This document shows, in pieces, positions 49,688 to 60,777 of a DNA stretch of 64,000 nt. This stretch comes from Leptolyngbya sp. Heron Island J (GTDB taxonomy: Bacteria > Cyanobacteriota > Cyanobacteriia > Phormidesmidales > Phormidesmidaceae). How positions within the stretch are numbered: position 1 is the first letter of the stretch; every line of letters starts with the position of its first letter. Under the pieces are notes generated by a model that saw only the letters and a list, made by a program, of their open reading frames with translations, was not told where the DNA came from and made no database searches. The translations under genes and the position numbers were made by a program. The stretch covers positions 62,001 to 126,000 of the forward strand of contig NZ_AWNH01000112.1 in assembly GCF_000482245.1 (NCBI RefSeq), given 5' to 3'.

Positions 49688-50935
49688 CTAAGCCTCAACG
49701 CCCAGGACACTGGGGGCCTTGACAATTGTTTCTCCAGTGTCTGAATCAAACAAATGAATATGCTCTACTCGAATGCCTAAGGTGAGCTGATCGTCGGGGC
49801 GAGGAGGATTGTCAATCATTCCGTCGAGACGTACCAGCAGCATAGGGTCATCGGATAAGCCTGCAGGAGAGCTAGGTGCGTTCAAGCCGACAGTCAGGTA
49901 GGTTTCACTCCCTAAGGCTTCGACGCGCTGTACTGTGACCTCCAAATGCTTAGGAGCTGGCACTGTTAGCCGTAGATGTTCGGGCCGAATTCCCAAGGTT
50001 AATGAGCGATCATGATAAGGCGATAAAATCGGCTCCCAATGGCTGGGTAGGGTTACCCGAAAAGCGGGGTGGACTAGCGTCAGCGGAGCCTGCACCTGAA
50101 CTGTGAGAAAGTTCATGGGGGGTGAACCGATAAACGCCGCCACAAATTGATTTACAGGAGCCCGGTAAAGTTCTAAAGGGGCCGCAATTTGCTGAATCAC
50201 CCCCTGATGCATTACCGCAATCCGGTCACCCATGGTCATGGCTTCCACTTGATCGTGGGTGACATAGATGGTTGTAGTGCCCAACTGACGCTGCAGCGCT
50301 ACAATCTGAGCCCGCGTTTCAGTGCGCAGTTTCGCATCCAAATTCGACAGGGGTTCATCCATCAAAAACACCTGCGGATTCCGGGCCATGGCCCGACCCA
50401 GTGCAACTCGCTGTTTTTGACCGCCCGAAAGCTGTCGGGGTAGCCGTTTGAGTAGGGGCGTAATTTGTAAGATTTCGGCGATGGTTTTGACCCGTTTTGA
50501 GATCGCCTGTTCCCGTTCTGGCCAGTAGTGAAACCCTGGCGGCAGTAGCCGAGTTATACCAAACAATGCTTGCTGCCAGCGGGTGATTGGGGGCAAGTTG
50601 CTGGCCGTGCGTCGCAGGCCAAAGGCCAGGTTGTCGTAGACGCTCAGGTGCGGATAGAGGGCATAGCTTTGAAAAACCATGGCCACATCTCGCTGTTTGG
50701 GGGGAAGGTCGTTTACCCGCTGTTTGCCAATGGTAATCGTACCGCCTGTGACACTTTCTAATCCGGCCATCAGCCGCAACAGGGTACTCTTGCCGCAACC
50801 AGATGGTCCCACAAGCACCATGAACTCACCGTCTTCAACATTCAGATGGATGCGCTTAAGCACCGTTGCTGGTTTAGCATCTGAGGATTGACGCGGAAAT
50901 GTTTTGTAAACGTTGTCGATAACAACCTCAGCCAC
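49688..50935 (-). CDS. Sugar-type ABC transporter ATPase, UgpC/MalK-like (415 aa)
   Basis: ATPase subunit of a carbohydrate importer. It shows Walker A (GPSGCGKST), Q-loop (VFQSYALYPHLSVYDN), signature (LSGGQKQR), Walker B (VFLMDEPLSNLD), H-loop (VTHDQ) and a MalK-like C-terminal regulatory domain (LGIRPEHLRL, RVEALGSETYLTV). An insertion of about 40 residues after the Q-loop (SNLPPITRWQQ onward) makes it longer than MalK. No permease or binding protein is nearby; MsmK-like ATPases that serve several importers are often such orphans. It lies 41 bp downstream of the gyrase gene on the same strand. Confidence 0.9.
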   Translation of the reverse strand: MAEVVIDNVYKTFPRQSSDAKPATVLKRIHLNVEDGEFMVLVGPSGCGKSTLLRLMAGLESVTGGTITIGKQRVNDLPPKQRDVAMVFQSYALYPHLSVYDNLAFGLRRTASNLPPITRWQQALFGITRLLPPGFHYWPEREQAISKRVKTIAEILQITPLLKRLPRQLSGGQKQRVALGRAMARNPQVFLMDEPLSNLDAKLRTETRAQIVALQRQLGTTTIYVTHDQVEAMTMGDRIAVMHQGVIQQIAAPLELYRAPVNQFVAAFIGSPPMNFLTVQVQAPLTLVHPAFRVTLPSHWEPILSPYHDRSLTLGIRPEHLRLTVPAPKHLEVTVQRVEALGSETYLTVGLNAPSSPAGLSDDPMLLVRLDGMIDNPPRPDDQLTLGIRVEHIHLFDSDTGETIVKAPSVLGVEA

Positions 50936-50976
50936 GTTTGGTTCCTAGTTGGGTATCAGGACAATAGGGCGTAGCT

Positions 50977-53478
50977 CTAGTCAGCAACGCGATCTACAGA
51001 TACCAGAATATCGGTAATGGTTTCACCACGGGCAGGGGTAAAGATGCGATCGCACGGTTGACTCCGCCCTTGCAGGGCCACCCGATCTATTCTCAGACGG
51101 GCCGCCCGATCTTGACTAGTCAGCACCGTAAAGTCCGCCGTCTCTGGCACCTTTACCAACGTAGTCAGACGATCGCCCGTTTGACTAAACTTAAAGGACT
51201 GAGAGCCGATGCCCCCTCGGCTACTGCGATTGATAGCCGCCACCTGCATCCGTTTGGCATAGCCTTTAATCGACATCAGCAACATTTTGCTATTGTTCTG
51301 AATCGGCAGACAGCCCACTACAGATTCTCCCTTAATGACTCGAATTGCCTGGGTTCCCTGGGAATTACGACTGGTGTCCGGTAACTGCTCACGCTCAATG
51401 GCAAACCGTAACAACCGCCCGCTGGACGAAGCCAGCATCAGGTCCTGCTCTAACTCCGCCACCACCGCATAGGCCAGGTGATCCTCGGGTTTGATTTTAA
51501 TCGCCACTAACCCCCGCCCTGTAATCGACTCAAACTCTGTCAGCGGCAACCGCTTAATTTTCCCTTGGGCAGTCACCAAAATCACCTGCCGCTCCATCAC
51601 TTCATCCGTTAGCAAGATTGGCGGCAAAATCGACTCTGGATCATTGCCAATGGCATCAGGGAGTAAATTGACTAGCGGCTGTCCCTTTGACTGCCGCTGT
51701 GCCAGAGGCACATCGTTAACAGAGAGACTGTAGGCTTTGCCATCACGAGAAAACACCAATAAATTATGGGTTGTCCAGGCAAATTCAGTTTGGGTAGTGA
51801 CATCATCCAGTTCTGTCAGTTTGGATGGCAGTTTCTCCTGTTTTCCTTGTCGGCGTTGGTAGGTGCGTGGGGATAGGCGTCTGGCATATCCTTTGCGGGT
51901 AAACTCAACGACAGTTTCTTCTTCTTGAGCCTCAGCTTCGAGACTCGCCAACATTTCTTTTTCTTCGGCCCGTTCGCTGGCTGTCTGTAGTCGAGTACGT
52001 CGTTCGTCGCCAAAGGTTTTCTTGAGTTTTCTCAGCTCTTTTTTGAGCGCTTTGAGCCGTTCTTTTCGATCCGATAGCAGCAGTTCTAAAGTTTCTTTCT
52101 GGGTCGATAGCTCATCAAACTCGTTGAGCAAATTTTCTTGTTCCAACCCGACTAACCGTCGTAGGGGCATGGCCAAAATTGCGTCTGCCTGACGGTCGCT
52201 TAATTCAAACCGTTCGCTAATTTCCAGCTTGGCCGATGAGCCATCCGGCGCAGCTCGTAAAATTTCAATCACTTCATCGATACTGTCAAGGGCGGTCAAT
52301 AGGCCCTCTACGATGTGCAATCGCCGATCGGTTTTTTCGAGTTCATTGGTGTATTGCCGCACCAAGGTCTCTTCACGGAAATCCAGAAAGGCTTGCAACA
52401 TATGGCGCAGCGGCATCTGTACTGGCTGTCCTCCATCCAGTGCCAGCATGATGGCTCCAAAGTTGCTCTGTAGCGGCGTCATTTTGTAAAGGGCAGTCAA
52501 AATGCTGTGGGGCTGCACTTCTCGCTTTAACTCGATGACGACCCGCATGCCATCGCGATCGCTTTCATCACGAATATCAGCAATCCCATCGAGCCTACCC
52601 TGGTTTACCAGATTGGCCACTTTTTCGATCCAGCCCGCCTTATTGACCTGATAGGGCAACTCTGTAACCACAATGGCATTGCGACGCTGTCGACCCTTGC
52701 CCGGTTGAATTTCTTCAAACCCAGCAATCCCCCGTACAGGAATACTGCCACGACCAGTCCGATAAGCATCATGAATGCCTTTTGTATCAGTAATCTCACC
52801 ACCAGTAGGAAAATCTGGCCCAGGAATTAATTTAAACAGCGCCTCATCTGAAAGATTGGGTCGATCAATAATTGCAATCAAACCATCGACGACTTCACCT
52901 AGGTTATGGGGTGGGATATTCGTGGCCATCCCTACCGCAATACCAGAACTGCCGTTTAGCAATAGATTCGGCAGCTGAGATGGCAGTACGATGGGCTCTT
53001 GTTGGGAGCTGTCGAAGTTATCAATAAAATCAACGGTGGCTTCACTGATTTCCCCCAACAACGCGGTATGGCTGACAGGGGCCAACCGTGTTTCCGTATA
53101 GCGCATAGCTGCCGGAGGATCATTATCAACTGAACCAAAGTTGCCATGGCCATCCAGCAGCGGGTAGCGGCTGGAAAAATCCTGCACCATGCGCACCAAT
53201 GCATCGTAAACAGCCTGGTCTCCGTGGGGGTGATATTTACCCAGCACATCCCCCACCACACGGGCACATTTTCGGAAGGGGCGATCGGGCGTCAACCCCA
53301 GTTCATGCATAGCATACAGAATTCGTCGATGCACTGGCTTAAGACCATCACGCACGTCTGGCAAAGCCCGCCCGACAATTACGCTCATGGCATATTCCAG
53401 ATATGATCGTTGCACCTCTGTATGAAGAGAAGTGACGACAATTTGCTCATCTGAGAACTCATTTAGCTGGTTTGCCAT
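50977..53478 (-). CDS. gyrA: Type IIA topoisomerase subunit A, GyrA/ParC (833 aa)
   Basis: DNA-cleaving subunit. The N-terminal winged-helix domain includes [12 protein letters not shown] (the quinolone-resistance region) and catalytic Tyr127 in AAMRYTE. A tower and coiled coil follow (long [11 protein letters not shown] helix), then a C-terminal beta-pinwheel. The GyrA-box, normally QRRGGKG, reads QRRQGKQ near residue 537. The box is needed for supercoiling by GyrA, so a decatenating or relaxing ParC-like activity is possible. The gene symbol is therefore provisional. Length is slightly short for GyrA. The ATG gives the usual MANQ start. Confidence 0.9.
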   Translation of the reverse strand: MANQLNEFSDEQIVVTSLHTEVQRSYLEYAMSVIVGRALPDVRDGLKPVHRRILYAMHELGLTPDRPFRKCARVVGDVLGKYHPHGDQAVYDALVRMVQDFSSRYPLLDGHGNFGSVDNDPPAAMRYTETRLAPVSHTALLGEISEATVDFIDNFDSSQQEPIVLPSQLPNLLLNGSSGIAVGMATNIPPHNLGEVVDGLIAIIDRPNLSDEALFKLIPGPDFPTGGEITDTKGIHDAYRTGRGSIPVRGIAGFEEIQPGKGRQRRNAIVVTELPYQVNKAGWIEKVANLVNQGRLDGIADIRDESDRDGMRVVIELKREVQPHSILTALYKMTPLQSNFGAIMLALDGGQPVQMPLRHMLQAFLDFREETLVRQYTNELEKTDRRLHIVEGLLTALDSIDEVIEILRAAPDGSSAKLEISERFELSDRQADAILAMPLRRLVGLEQENLLNEFDELSTQKETLELLLSDRKERLKALKKELRKLKKTFGDERRTRLQTASERAEEKEMLASLEAEAQEEETVVEFTRKGYARRLSPRTYQRRQGKQEKLPSKLTELDDVTTQTEFAWTTHNLLVFSRDGKAYSLSVNDVPLAQRQSKGQPLVNLLPDAIGNDPESILPPILLTDEVMERQVILVTAQGKIKRLPLTEFESITGRGLVAIKIKPEDHLAYAVVAELEQDLMLASSSGRLLRFAIEREQLPDTSRNSQGTQAIRVIKGESVVGCLPIQNNSKMLLMSIKGYAKRMQVAAINRSSRGGIGSQSFKFSQTGDRLTTLVKVPETADFTVLTSQDRAARLRIDRVALQGRSQPCDRIFTPARGETITDILVSVDRVAD

Positions 53479-53718
53479 GATTTCGTATCCTTGAAAGCCG
53501 TCCTAGAGACAGTAAATAGCCTTATCAATGCTGTACCTTATACACAAGCGTTATGCATTCGCAATAGTTAAGATCCAAATCGATCAAGAATTCAATACAC
53601 TTGCTAACGCTTGCGTCCCTGCGTCATTGTTTGGTTAAAAGCCTGGTATGGCCTTGACGAAACTGGCCCAACGCCTAACAACGGTTATAGTAACTTTGCT
53701 GTGTGATCGAAACCGCCT

Positions 53719-54114
53719 ATGAAAACAGTTTTAATCGTGGAAGACGACATGATCAATGCCCGCGTTTTCTCCAAAATTTTGACTAAGCGAGGTGGCTTGG
53801 CAGTCAAACATACGGAGAACGTAGAGGAAGTCATGCAAATTGCTGAAAGTGGCGAAGTAGATGTGATTTTGATGGATGTCTCCCTGTCCCATAGCGTTTA
53901 TCAAGGGAAACCAGTAGATGGCATTCGCATCACCCAGATGCTGAAAGCGAATAGCGCCACAGCTGCACTTCCAATTATTTTAGTGACTGCCCATGCTATG
54001 GATGGCGATCGGGAAAACTTTCTCCAACAGAGTGGTGCTGATGGCTATATTTCAAAACCCATCGTGGACCATCAAAAATTTGTCGACGATGTTAAAGCCA
54101 TGATTGGTGAATAG
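53719..54114 (+). CDS. Single-domain (CheY-like) response regulator (131 aa)
   Basis: One receiver domain with no output domain: acidic pair VEDD, phosphoacceptor in VILMDVSLS, VTAHAMDGD and conserved Lys in YISKPI. The loop after the phosphoacceptor carries an unusual insertion (HSVYQGKPVDG) compared with CheY. Divergent from gyrA across 240 bp, and followed by a two-way hairpin. Partner kinase unknown; the hybrid kinases at 37-44 kb are possible but unlinked. Confidence 0.92.
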   Translation: MKTVLIVEDDMINARVFSKILTKRGGLAVKHTENVEEVMQIAESGEVDVILMDVSLSHSVYQGKPVDGIRITQMLKANSATAALPIILVTAHAMDGDRENFLQQSGADGYISKPIVDHQKFVDDVKAMIGE

Positions 54115-54172
54115 CCATACAGAATCGGATTGGTATCAAAAGAATAAACCTGTGCAAAATGCGATTAGATCA

Positions 54173-54204
54173 AATATACTACCTAGGTATTTAGGTAGTA
54201 TATT
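54173..54204. terminator. Bidirectional hairpin between convergent genes
   Basis: A perfect 13-bp inverted repeat (AATATACTACCTA and its complement) surrounds a 6-nt loop. It lies between the converging response-regulator and TPR genes. A/T-rich flanks on both sides fit a two-way terminator, though the U-tracts are short. Confidence 0.7.
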
Positions 54205-54243
54205 TCTTAAAGGTTCGCAATCTTTGATGGACTAAACATTATC

Positions 54244-55113
54244 CTACAGTCCGGCAAGAACCTCCTGTAGCCCGGGCGTGCCAAACATAGCTTCTGTCGC
54301 GTTTAGCAAACGATTGCCCCAAAGATTTTCTTCTAAAAACTCTAACTCGGCGTAGCGGCTATCTCGTTCTAGAGCAGCAGTGGCTAAAGCAATGGCGGCT
54401 GGGCGATTAATATTAGCGGCATACTGAGCTACGGCAATGGCCAAGGTGGGCTCTGGTTCCTCATCAGACAAATCTAGGGAACGTTCCCATTGCTCAATGG
54501 CCGGTTCTAACTCCCCCATTTCATAGAGTACTAAGCCAATATTGTTGACAGCAGGCCAAAATTCCTCATTGATACTAATTGAGGTTTCATACTGATCAAT
54601 AGCCTTCTGATAGCGATTGAGTTTGTAATAAGCGTTGCCTAAATCAAAGTGAGCGCCAGCATTCCCCGGTTCTAGACCGATCCCCTTTTCGAGGGCGTTG
54701 GCTGCCTGTAGATACTTGGCTTCGCTAAAATAAGCGGAGCCCAGGGTAAACCAAATCACCGCATCATCACTATTGAGCGCTTTGGCATTTTCAAGGGCGG
54801 TCACCGCCGCAGCACTATCGCCCACTTGTAAATGCAAGCTGCCCAACAGTGCTAAAATCTGGGGATTTTGGGGGGCGAGCTGAGCCGCTAATTGAATCCG
54901 GGCTAAGGCTTCGTCATACTGTTGAAACTGCGCTAGCTGGGCAGCTTCTTGCGCCAATGTGAGGCCAGTCGCTGTGAGCCGCTCCTCGTCTAGGGGTAAG
55001 GTGTAGGGAAGCAGTGCTTGAGCATCCACAGCACGAGCTGTCCAGCCACAGCTAAAGAGGGCAAGAGCTGTAGCAAGCGCAGAACGAGTAAGCCGAGATA
55101 TAAGCTGATTCAT
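54244..55113 (-). CDS. Exported TPR protein (289 aa)
   Basis: A signal peptide (about 1-32, ending AVDAQ) precedes at least five tandem TPR units (for example NPQILALLGSLHLQVGD, DAVIWFTLGSAYFSEAK, NAGAHFDLGNAYYKLNR). It would lie in the periplasm or envelope and act as a protein-binding scaffold. The spacing to tamB (216 bp, same strand, no recognisable feature in the gap) leaves open whether the two are cotranscribed. Partner unknown. Confidence 0.88.
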   Translation of the reverse strand: MNQLISRLTRSALATALALFSCGWTARAVDAQALLPYTLPLDEERLTATGLTLAQEAAQLAQFQQYDEALARIQLAAQLAPQNPQILALLGSLHLQVGDSAAAVTALENAKALNSDDAVIWFTLGSAYFSEAKYLQAANALEKGIGLEPGNAGAHFDLGNAYYKLNRYQKAIDQYETSISINEEFWPAVNNIGLVLYEMGELEPAIEQWERSLDLSDEEPEPTLAIAVAQYAANINRPAAIALATAALERDSRYAELEFLEENLWGNRLLNATEAMFGTPGLQEVLAGL

Positions 55114-55329
55114 AGGGTGTGGACGGATGTAAGACTGGAAAAACAGGAAGGAAAACCCTCAGTCAGGGCCAGGTTCGCCATCGATCCAGGCGATCTTGAG
55201 AGCGTCCTTTGGTCTACTTCGTTGATTCTGACTAGTTATCAGTATAGATACACCAACTGGGGGGGGAGCTAGCAATTTGATAAATTTATGGATTTGCAAG
55301 TAGCCGGTTTTGAAGCCAGGGGCAGTGCT

Positions 55330-58300
55330 CTAGAACCGTGTTTCAAACTCTAACAAAACTCGATTACGATCGTCGAAGTTAGTCGTACCACGAATGGTAA
55401 ATTCATCGGTGAGTCGGTATCGCAGGTTGAATTCAGTGGGTGTATTATCGGTCAAAATTTTCACTAGAGATAGGGTCACGTTATCGGTTAAATCAACTCC
55501 AACCTCGGTGGCGACATCCAAGGTAGAGCCACTGTTCTCCTCACTGGAGAAGCGCGAGGCGCTGGTCACTGGGAATAGTCGAAATTCACTGAGGTTAAGA
55601 GTCTGACTAATAAAGTCTTGCAAGCTATTGAGCAAGGCCCCACCAAAAAAGTTGATTACCCCCTGGCCTGATTGGAGAGCGGCAATGTAGCTGCCGCTGA
55701 GCAGGTTAACAATTTCTCGTCTGGAGCGGGGTGGAGAGCTAGAGAATTCAATCACCGCATCGCTAATATCTGAGAGAAATAAACTCTCAAGCAAGTTACT
55801 GGCGCTGCCTTGATAGGTGGCTCGGATACGAATGGTTTCTATGCCAGTGGTGCCTTGAAAGGTATCACTGGAGGTGTCAGCGACTTCAGACCTGGCAAAA
55901 GCAGTGGCCTCGACGACATTACTTTGTTGTGTTTCGGTAACAGATGTTCGCAACCGAATATCCAGTAGGGGATCGGCAATCCCCCGGTCGGGGAGAAACC
56001 GAGCTACATTATCACGACCGGCCAGACGAAAGGTGGTAGTTAAAAGATTAATTCGACCAGATCGTAGCCGAATTTCTCCTTCGGGCTCAATGGCGCGAAA
56101 TGGGCGTAAGGGACCTGTGATGCGTAAATCTCCCTGGGCTACAACATTTAGTAAGTTGCTTTGTTGAATCTGGATATCATCTGCCAGGGTGATTTTGAGA
56201 TTTTCAAACCGAGGTACAAACGGAGAGATCTCTGTTTGTTCAGGTGCGGCTGTGTTGTTGCCTTCGGGTAAGAATAGACGACCGTCGGCTAGTTCGACCA
56301 CCCCGCCCAACTGGGGACCTCCTAATAGCAAACTGCCACCAACGACTACCTGGCCTTGGACACCCCCTCGATAAATACCTCGCAGGTCAAGGTCGATATC
56401 GTCTAAGGTGACTGTAAGCGCACCAGAGGGGTGCACAGGGGGCGTATTGTTTTCAGCATCTAACAGAATCGGGAATGCCTCGATCTCATCGTCCCTGGCA
56501 TCGTCTTCATTTTGATTAGAGGCATCGCCGCCTAAAACTGCCAGCTCATTGCTTTCAATGATGAAGGGGAAAGATAGAGGAAAGCTGCCCGCTGCCTGTA
56601 GCTGGCCGTTCCTGTACTGTCCGCGCAGTTCTTGGACGATTATCTGATCATTTTCAAAGACGACACTGCCCGTAAAATCGGTAAGGGGATCGGGGAGCAG
56701 GGGCGATCGCAACACCGCCTCTCGCACATCCATCGCACCGCTGATATTCGGTCTCATTAAGGTGCCACTGATATCTAGAGACACGCGCCCTTTACCAGAT
56801 TCCCAGCTCACTTGATCGTTTAAAACATTGAGCAGGGCCAGCCCTTCATCCGCGACATTCAGTGATAGGGCAATGCGGTCATCGGCAGGCTGCACCGTCA
56901 TAAAGTCAAAGGCATAGGGAATATCTCCTACCAGCGTCAGAGGTTCGGGATTATCAACCTGGATCAGCTCACCCTGCAGCAGTAGTCGGGCGTTTTCATA
57001 AAGGAATAAGCCTTCAGCTTGTTCAATGGATTGCTGGTTGATGCTGCCATCGGCAAGGATAATATCTCCCCGCACCGTCGGGTTACCCAGACCACCGCTA
57101 AAGTTTGCGATTGCATTTAAACGACCTTCCAGATCCAAAGGCAAGTCAAAAATATCGCTTACCGCTGTTACCGGCAGCTCCTCAGCCACCAGCTGTAAGC
57201 TTGAGCTATCTTGCTCAACTAGTGATAAATTTCCGGCCAGATTGACAAACGCTTTCTGCGGGTTCCCCTCAGCATCCGGCGGCAGGGTTGTTTCCAACCG
57301 TACAGGCTGCAGTGTGAGATTTCCATTAGCAAGTTGGCCCTGGGCAATTACTCGATCTGCTTCAAAATCTTGCCCCCAAGTCCATGATTGCCCATCTACA
57401 TCGAAGACGATTTCAGGCAATTCCTGCGGTCGACCACTCACCCTGACCGTTGCATCAAATTGACCTGTCAGTTCCGCAATCGGGGGAATGGGATTCTCTT
57501 GCTCAGCCAGAAACTCCTGGTCCTGAATCTTCTGAATCTCTGCTAGACGCCGTAGCTGATCGAGTAAGGTAGCCCCGGCATTCCCAGCGGACTGAGTATC
57601 TAGAATCTCCGGGACTTGCTCAAATGGCGGCTGCTCCGCTACCCAGATGGGGGCCTGAAACGTTTGAATCAAATCCTCAAGCTCGGTAATTGCCAGAGCA
57701 GTTAACACATCCCTGACATCCCCGTTTTCCACGGAAACATTCGCGTTATAGGCCAGGGTATCTAGCTGCACATTGCCACTAAACTGATAAATGCTGTTTA
57801 TAACCTCAGCTGTAGCACAACGGGCGAGCACTGGCTGAATAGTCAGCTGTGATGAGCAATCATTAATTATCAGTTCACCTCGTTCCACAAAGACCCGCCG
57901 ATCACGATAGGCAATTTGGCCCGTAATCTGTTGCGCATTGAGATAGCCTATCCCCGGCTGCGCAATAAACACATCTCCTACCAGGGTTTGACGATTGAGA
58001 TCGATCACCCATTCATCTAGAGAAGACACGGTGCCCTTGAGCCCACCCCCTAGCCGGTCAACTTCCGGTAGGCCTAGTGCCTGCAGTGGTAGATCTTGCA
58101 GGGTTGCCCTTAAGATGTCGCCATCTGTACGTCCCGCTGCTTGGGCTCCTTGCCAGCTGATGTCAAAATCTAAGGTGCGCGGAGCTTGAAAATTCACGGC
58201 AATGCCATCAGCCAAACCATCGGCAGTGACAGGTCCACTTTGGCCATCCAAATCCACCATCAACCCGGCTTGAGCTTGATAACTGACTGGTCCCAACAGG

Positions 58301-60711
58301 ACCGGATCAAAGGCAACTTGATTGACCGCAAAGTCTTCAAGTAAGAGAGTGCCACTAAACTGAGGGTTGCTCAAAGTCCCCACTAACCGCCCATTGGATA
58401 ATGAGGCGAAGCCATCAAGCGGCACCGGGCTGGGGAGCTGCGCCAGTGGATAACGCTGGGCATCTAACTCAAGAGAGAACCCGCGAATCCCCTGGAATTG
58501 ATTGCCCTCAAATTGAGGAGAGATCACACCGCGAGCTTGAAGCTGGGCACTGTTAGCCTGCTCAATTAACAATTCTTGGCCAGTCCAGGCAAACTGGCTG
58601 GTAAGGGGAGCATCAAACCCCGCTAGCTGAGGCGCAAACCCCGCTAGGCCCGCTGAAAACGTCAGGTCACCCTGCCCCTGCAAATCTGCCAGGGTACGGG
58701 TATCAATGGTGCCGCTTAAACTAACTGTGCCGCTGGTATTACCCTGGAGCTGGGAGGCCAACTGACTCAGATTCAAGGCATTGAGGGTGGCATCGGTTTG
58801 CCAGCGGCCATCCACCAATTCCGCATTTCCCTGGATGGTGCCGTCAGCCAGTTGCACAGTGTAATCGCCCATGGCGAGAAGATTTTCGAGGCTAGCCCCC
58901 TGTAGCGGCCCTGCTAAATCTACCTCGGCCTCTAAGCTGCCTGGAGGTATCTGGGCAATGCCTAAAGCTGCTAGATCGACATTGCTAGCCACAATATTGG
59001 CCTGCCAACTATCGGTTTCAACGGCACCTGTCCCAGTTAGCGTGCCCGTGCCAACCTGCACTAATGCTTGAGGAATGGTTAAACCACCAGCGGCAAATAC
59101 CGCTGTGGCGTTAGCTGGGTAGATTTGCCCTGCGTAGGCCAGGTTGGGGGCTTGCAGGTTAATGCGGGTTTCCAGTGCCGCTGGCGGACCAACAATTGTG
59201 GCAGTTGCACCTACCACCCCCAAGGTGACAGGCAGCTGCTCAATGTCATAGAGGGCTACGAGCGCATCTCCCGATATATTCGCCGCCTCGGCGGTAAAGT
59301 CGAGTTCTGGCGGTCCATCGGGTAGGTTTGCCAGGTTCAACACTCCGCTACTGCTGACCTGCCCTCCCAGCTCTGGAGTCGCACTGACCTGGGTAACAGT
59401 GACTGCATCTAAGAGGTTTTCGATGCGATCGCTCTCCAGCAGGACATTGGCATTGAGATCGTTGAGCACAACTCGATCCACAGTGACCGGACCATCTGCG
59501 ACAACATCGGCAAACAGCCTGGGCTGCAAAATCGGCCCGGTAATGTTGATATTGCTGTCCAATACACCATCGAGAACAATGGGCGATTCGACCTCAGAAC
59601 TCTCCAGCAGCTGTGCGAGATCTACATCTAAGACCTGGGCGGTCAGGTCATAGTCCCCCTGCCAATCAATGGTGCCCGTTGCTGTCGCCTCTAGTTCCTC
59701 ATAGCTACCCCTGGCGCGATCAAGGGTAATGGTGGTGCCCTGAAATCTGGCAGTGGCATCAATATTCTCAATGGTGTTGCCCCAGGGGCCGGTGTTTGGC
59801 AGTGAGGCCAGCTGCAGCTGACCATCGTCAAGGCTGCCTGCTCCATCCACTGTAATGGGCTGCTCCGGTAGAAATGAGACGGTCCATGAGCCGCTCACTC
59901 GTCCCCCCGTGGCGGCTATGGGCAAATTTTGCTGTCCCAAGGTAGGCAAGAGAAACGCCAGGGCTGTCTCCGCTGCGACTCCTTCGGCATCCACACCCAG
60001 TCGGATTTCCTGCTGAATCGGTTGTTCGCTATTGCCAGATGCCACCGGTTCAATGGCACCTGTGATATCCAGATTGCCACCGTTGGGCGGTGTTGCGATC
60101 GCATTAAACTCCACCCGTTGGCTGTCTTGACCATTCAGCTGCACCGGCTCAATCGCCACGCTGCCATTCACATCACTAATTAGTAACGGTGTGGGCTCTC
60201 CAGCGGGCAATGGTACCAGGGTGATCTGACTATCAACAACATCAATATCGTCCAGCCGTACCTTGACTAGGGGATCTTCAACGGGCTCAAATGTGGGCAC
60301 ATCCACACCTAGCCAGCCCTCATCCGGGTGCTGCTCCACATAGCCATCGGCACCAATTAACCGTAAATCGATATCCAGTTCACGCTGGAATAGGGCCTGC
60401 AGTGGATTAAACCTGACCTCTACGGCCTCTGCTGTGGCAAAGGTAGGGTCAGTTTCAGTCGCATTTAATTTAGAAGGCCCTACCCGTAGACCGTTCCAGG
60501 ACAGTCCCTCTAGCTCTCCGAGTTCCAGTTCGCGTTCTAAAAGATCAGAGAGTCGTCGTTCTAAAAGCGGTGTTAACCCTCGATTGATAAACAGCCAGGC
60601 ACCCAGGGCGACAGCCGTACTAGCTATGAGGGTACCTACCCCGAGGGTAATGGCGGTTATTTTCCAAAATCGCCGACCCTGACGGGGTCTATCTGTATTG
60701 GGCGAAGTCAT
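55330..60711 (-). CDS. tamB: TamB/Tic236-like translocation and assembly protein (1793 aa)
   Basis: An N-terminal membrane anchor (about 18-42) is followed by an AsmA/TamB-like beginning (LTPLLERRLSDLLERELELG). A very long repetitive beta-taco region runs through the middle, and the C-terminal TamB (DUF490) domain contains GEIRLRSGRINLLTTTFRLAG and ends LLEFETRF. The family spans the periplasm and works with Omp85 proteins or in lipid transport between membranes; the plant plastid homologue is Tic236. Length is within the range of cyanobacterial homologues. No Omp85 gene is adjacent. Confidence 0.93.
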   Translation of the reverse strand: MTSPNTDRPRQGRRFWKITAITLGVGTLIASTAVALGAWLFINRGLTPLLERRLSDLLERELELGELEGLSWNGLRVGPSKLNATETDPTFATAEAVEVRFNPLQALFQRELDIDLRLIGADGYVEQHPDEGWLGVDVPTFEPVEDPLVKVRLDDIDVVDSQITLVPLPAGEPTPLLISDVNGSVAIEPVQLNGQDSQRVEFNAIATPPNGGNLDITGAIEPVASGNSEQPIQQEIRLGVDAEGVAAETALAFLLPTLGQQNLPIAATGGRVSGSWTVSFLPEQPITVDGAGSLDDGQLQLASLPNTGPWGNTIENIDATARFQGTTITLDRARGSYEELEATATGTIDWQGDYDLTAQVLDVDLAQLLESSEVESPIVLDGVLDSNINITGPILQPRLFADVVADGPVTVDRVVLNDLNANVLLESDRIENLLDAVTVTQVSATPELGGQVSSSGVLNLANLPDGPPELDFTAEAANISGDALVALYDIEQLPVTLGVVGATATIVGPPAALETRINLQAPNLAYAGQIYPANATAVFAAGGLTIPQALVQVGTGTLTGTGAVETDSWQANIVASNVDLAALGIAQIPPGSLEAEVDLAGPLQGASLENLLAMGDYTVQLADGTIQGNAELVDGRWQTDATLNALNLSQLASQLQGNTSGTVSLSGTIDTRTLADLQGQGDLTFSAGLAGFAPQLAGFDAPLTSQFAWTGQELLIEQANSAQLQARGVISPQFEGNQFQGIRGFSLELDAQRYPLAQLPSPVPLDGFASLSNGRLVGTLSNPQFSGTLLLEDFAVNQVAFDPVLLGPVSYQAQAGLMVDLDGQSGPVTADGLADGIAVNFQAPRTLDFDISWQGAQAAGRTDGDILRATLQDLPLQALGLPEVDRLGGGLKGTVSSLDEWVIDLNRQTLVGDVFIAQPGIGYLNAQQITGQIAYRDRRVFVERGELIINDCSSQLTIQPVLARCATAEVINSIYQFSGNVQLDTLAYNANVSVENGDVRDVLTALAITELEDLIQTFQAPIWVAEQPPFEQVPEILDTQSAGNAGATLLDQLRRLAEIQKIQDQEFLAEQENPIPPIAELTGQFDATVRVSGRPQELPEIVFDVDGQSWTWGQDFEADRVIAQGQLANGNLTLQPVRLETTLPPDAEGNPQKAFVNLAGNLSLVEQDSSSLQLVAEELPVTAVSDIFDLPLDLEGRLNAIANFSGGLGNPTVRGDIILADGSINQQSIEQAEGLFLYENARLLLQGELIQVDNPEPLTLVGDIPYAFDFMTVQPADDRIALSLNVADEGLALLNVLNDQVSWESGKGRVSLDISGTLMRPNISGAMDVREAVLRSPLLPDPLTDFTGSVVFENDQIIVQELRGQYRNGQLQAAGSFPLSFPFIIESNELAVLGGDASNQNEDDARDDEIEAFPILLDAENNTPPVHPSGALTVTLDDIDLDLRGIYRGGVQGQVVVGGSLLLGGPQLGGVVELADGRLFLPEGNNTAAPEQTEISPFVPRFENLKITLADDIQIQQSNLLNVVAQGDLRITGPLRPFRAIEPEGEIRLRSGRINLLTTTFRLAGRDNVARFLPDRGIADPLLDIRLRTSVTETQQSNVVEATAFARSEVADTSSDTFQGTTGIETIRIRATYQGSASNLLESLFLSDISDAVIEFSSSPPRSRREIVNLLSGSYIAALQSGQGVINFFGGALLNSLQDFISQTLNLSEFRLFPVTSASRFSSEENSGSTLDVATEVGVDLTDNVTLSLVKILTDNTPTEFNLRYRLTDEFTIRGTTNFDDRNRVLLEFETRF

Positions 60712-60777
60712 GGAGGCATGGAACTACGTGCGCGACTACTCTAACAAACTTCCATCAAGGATTTTTGTAAGATTTGG

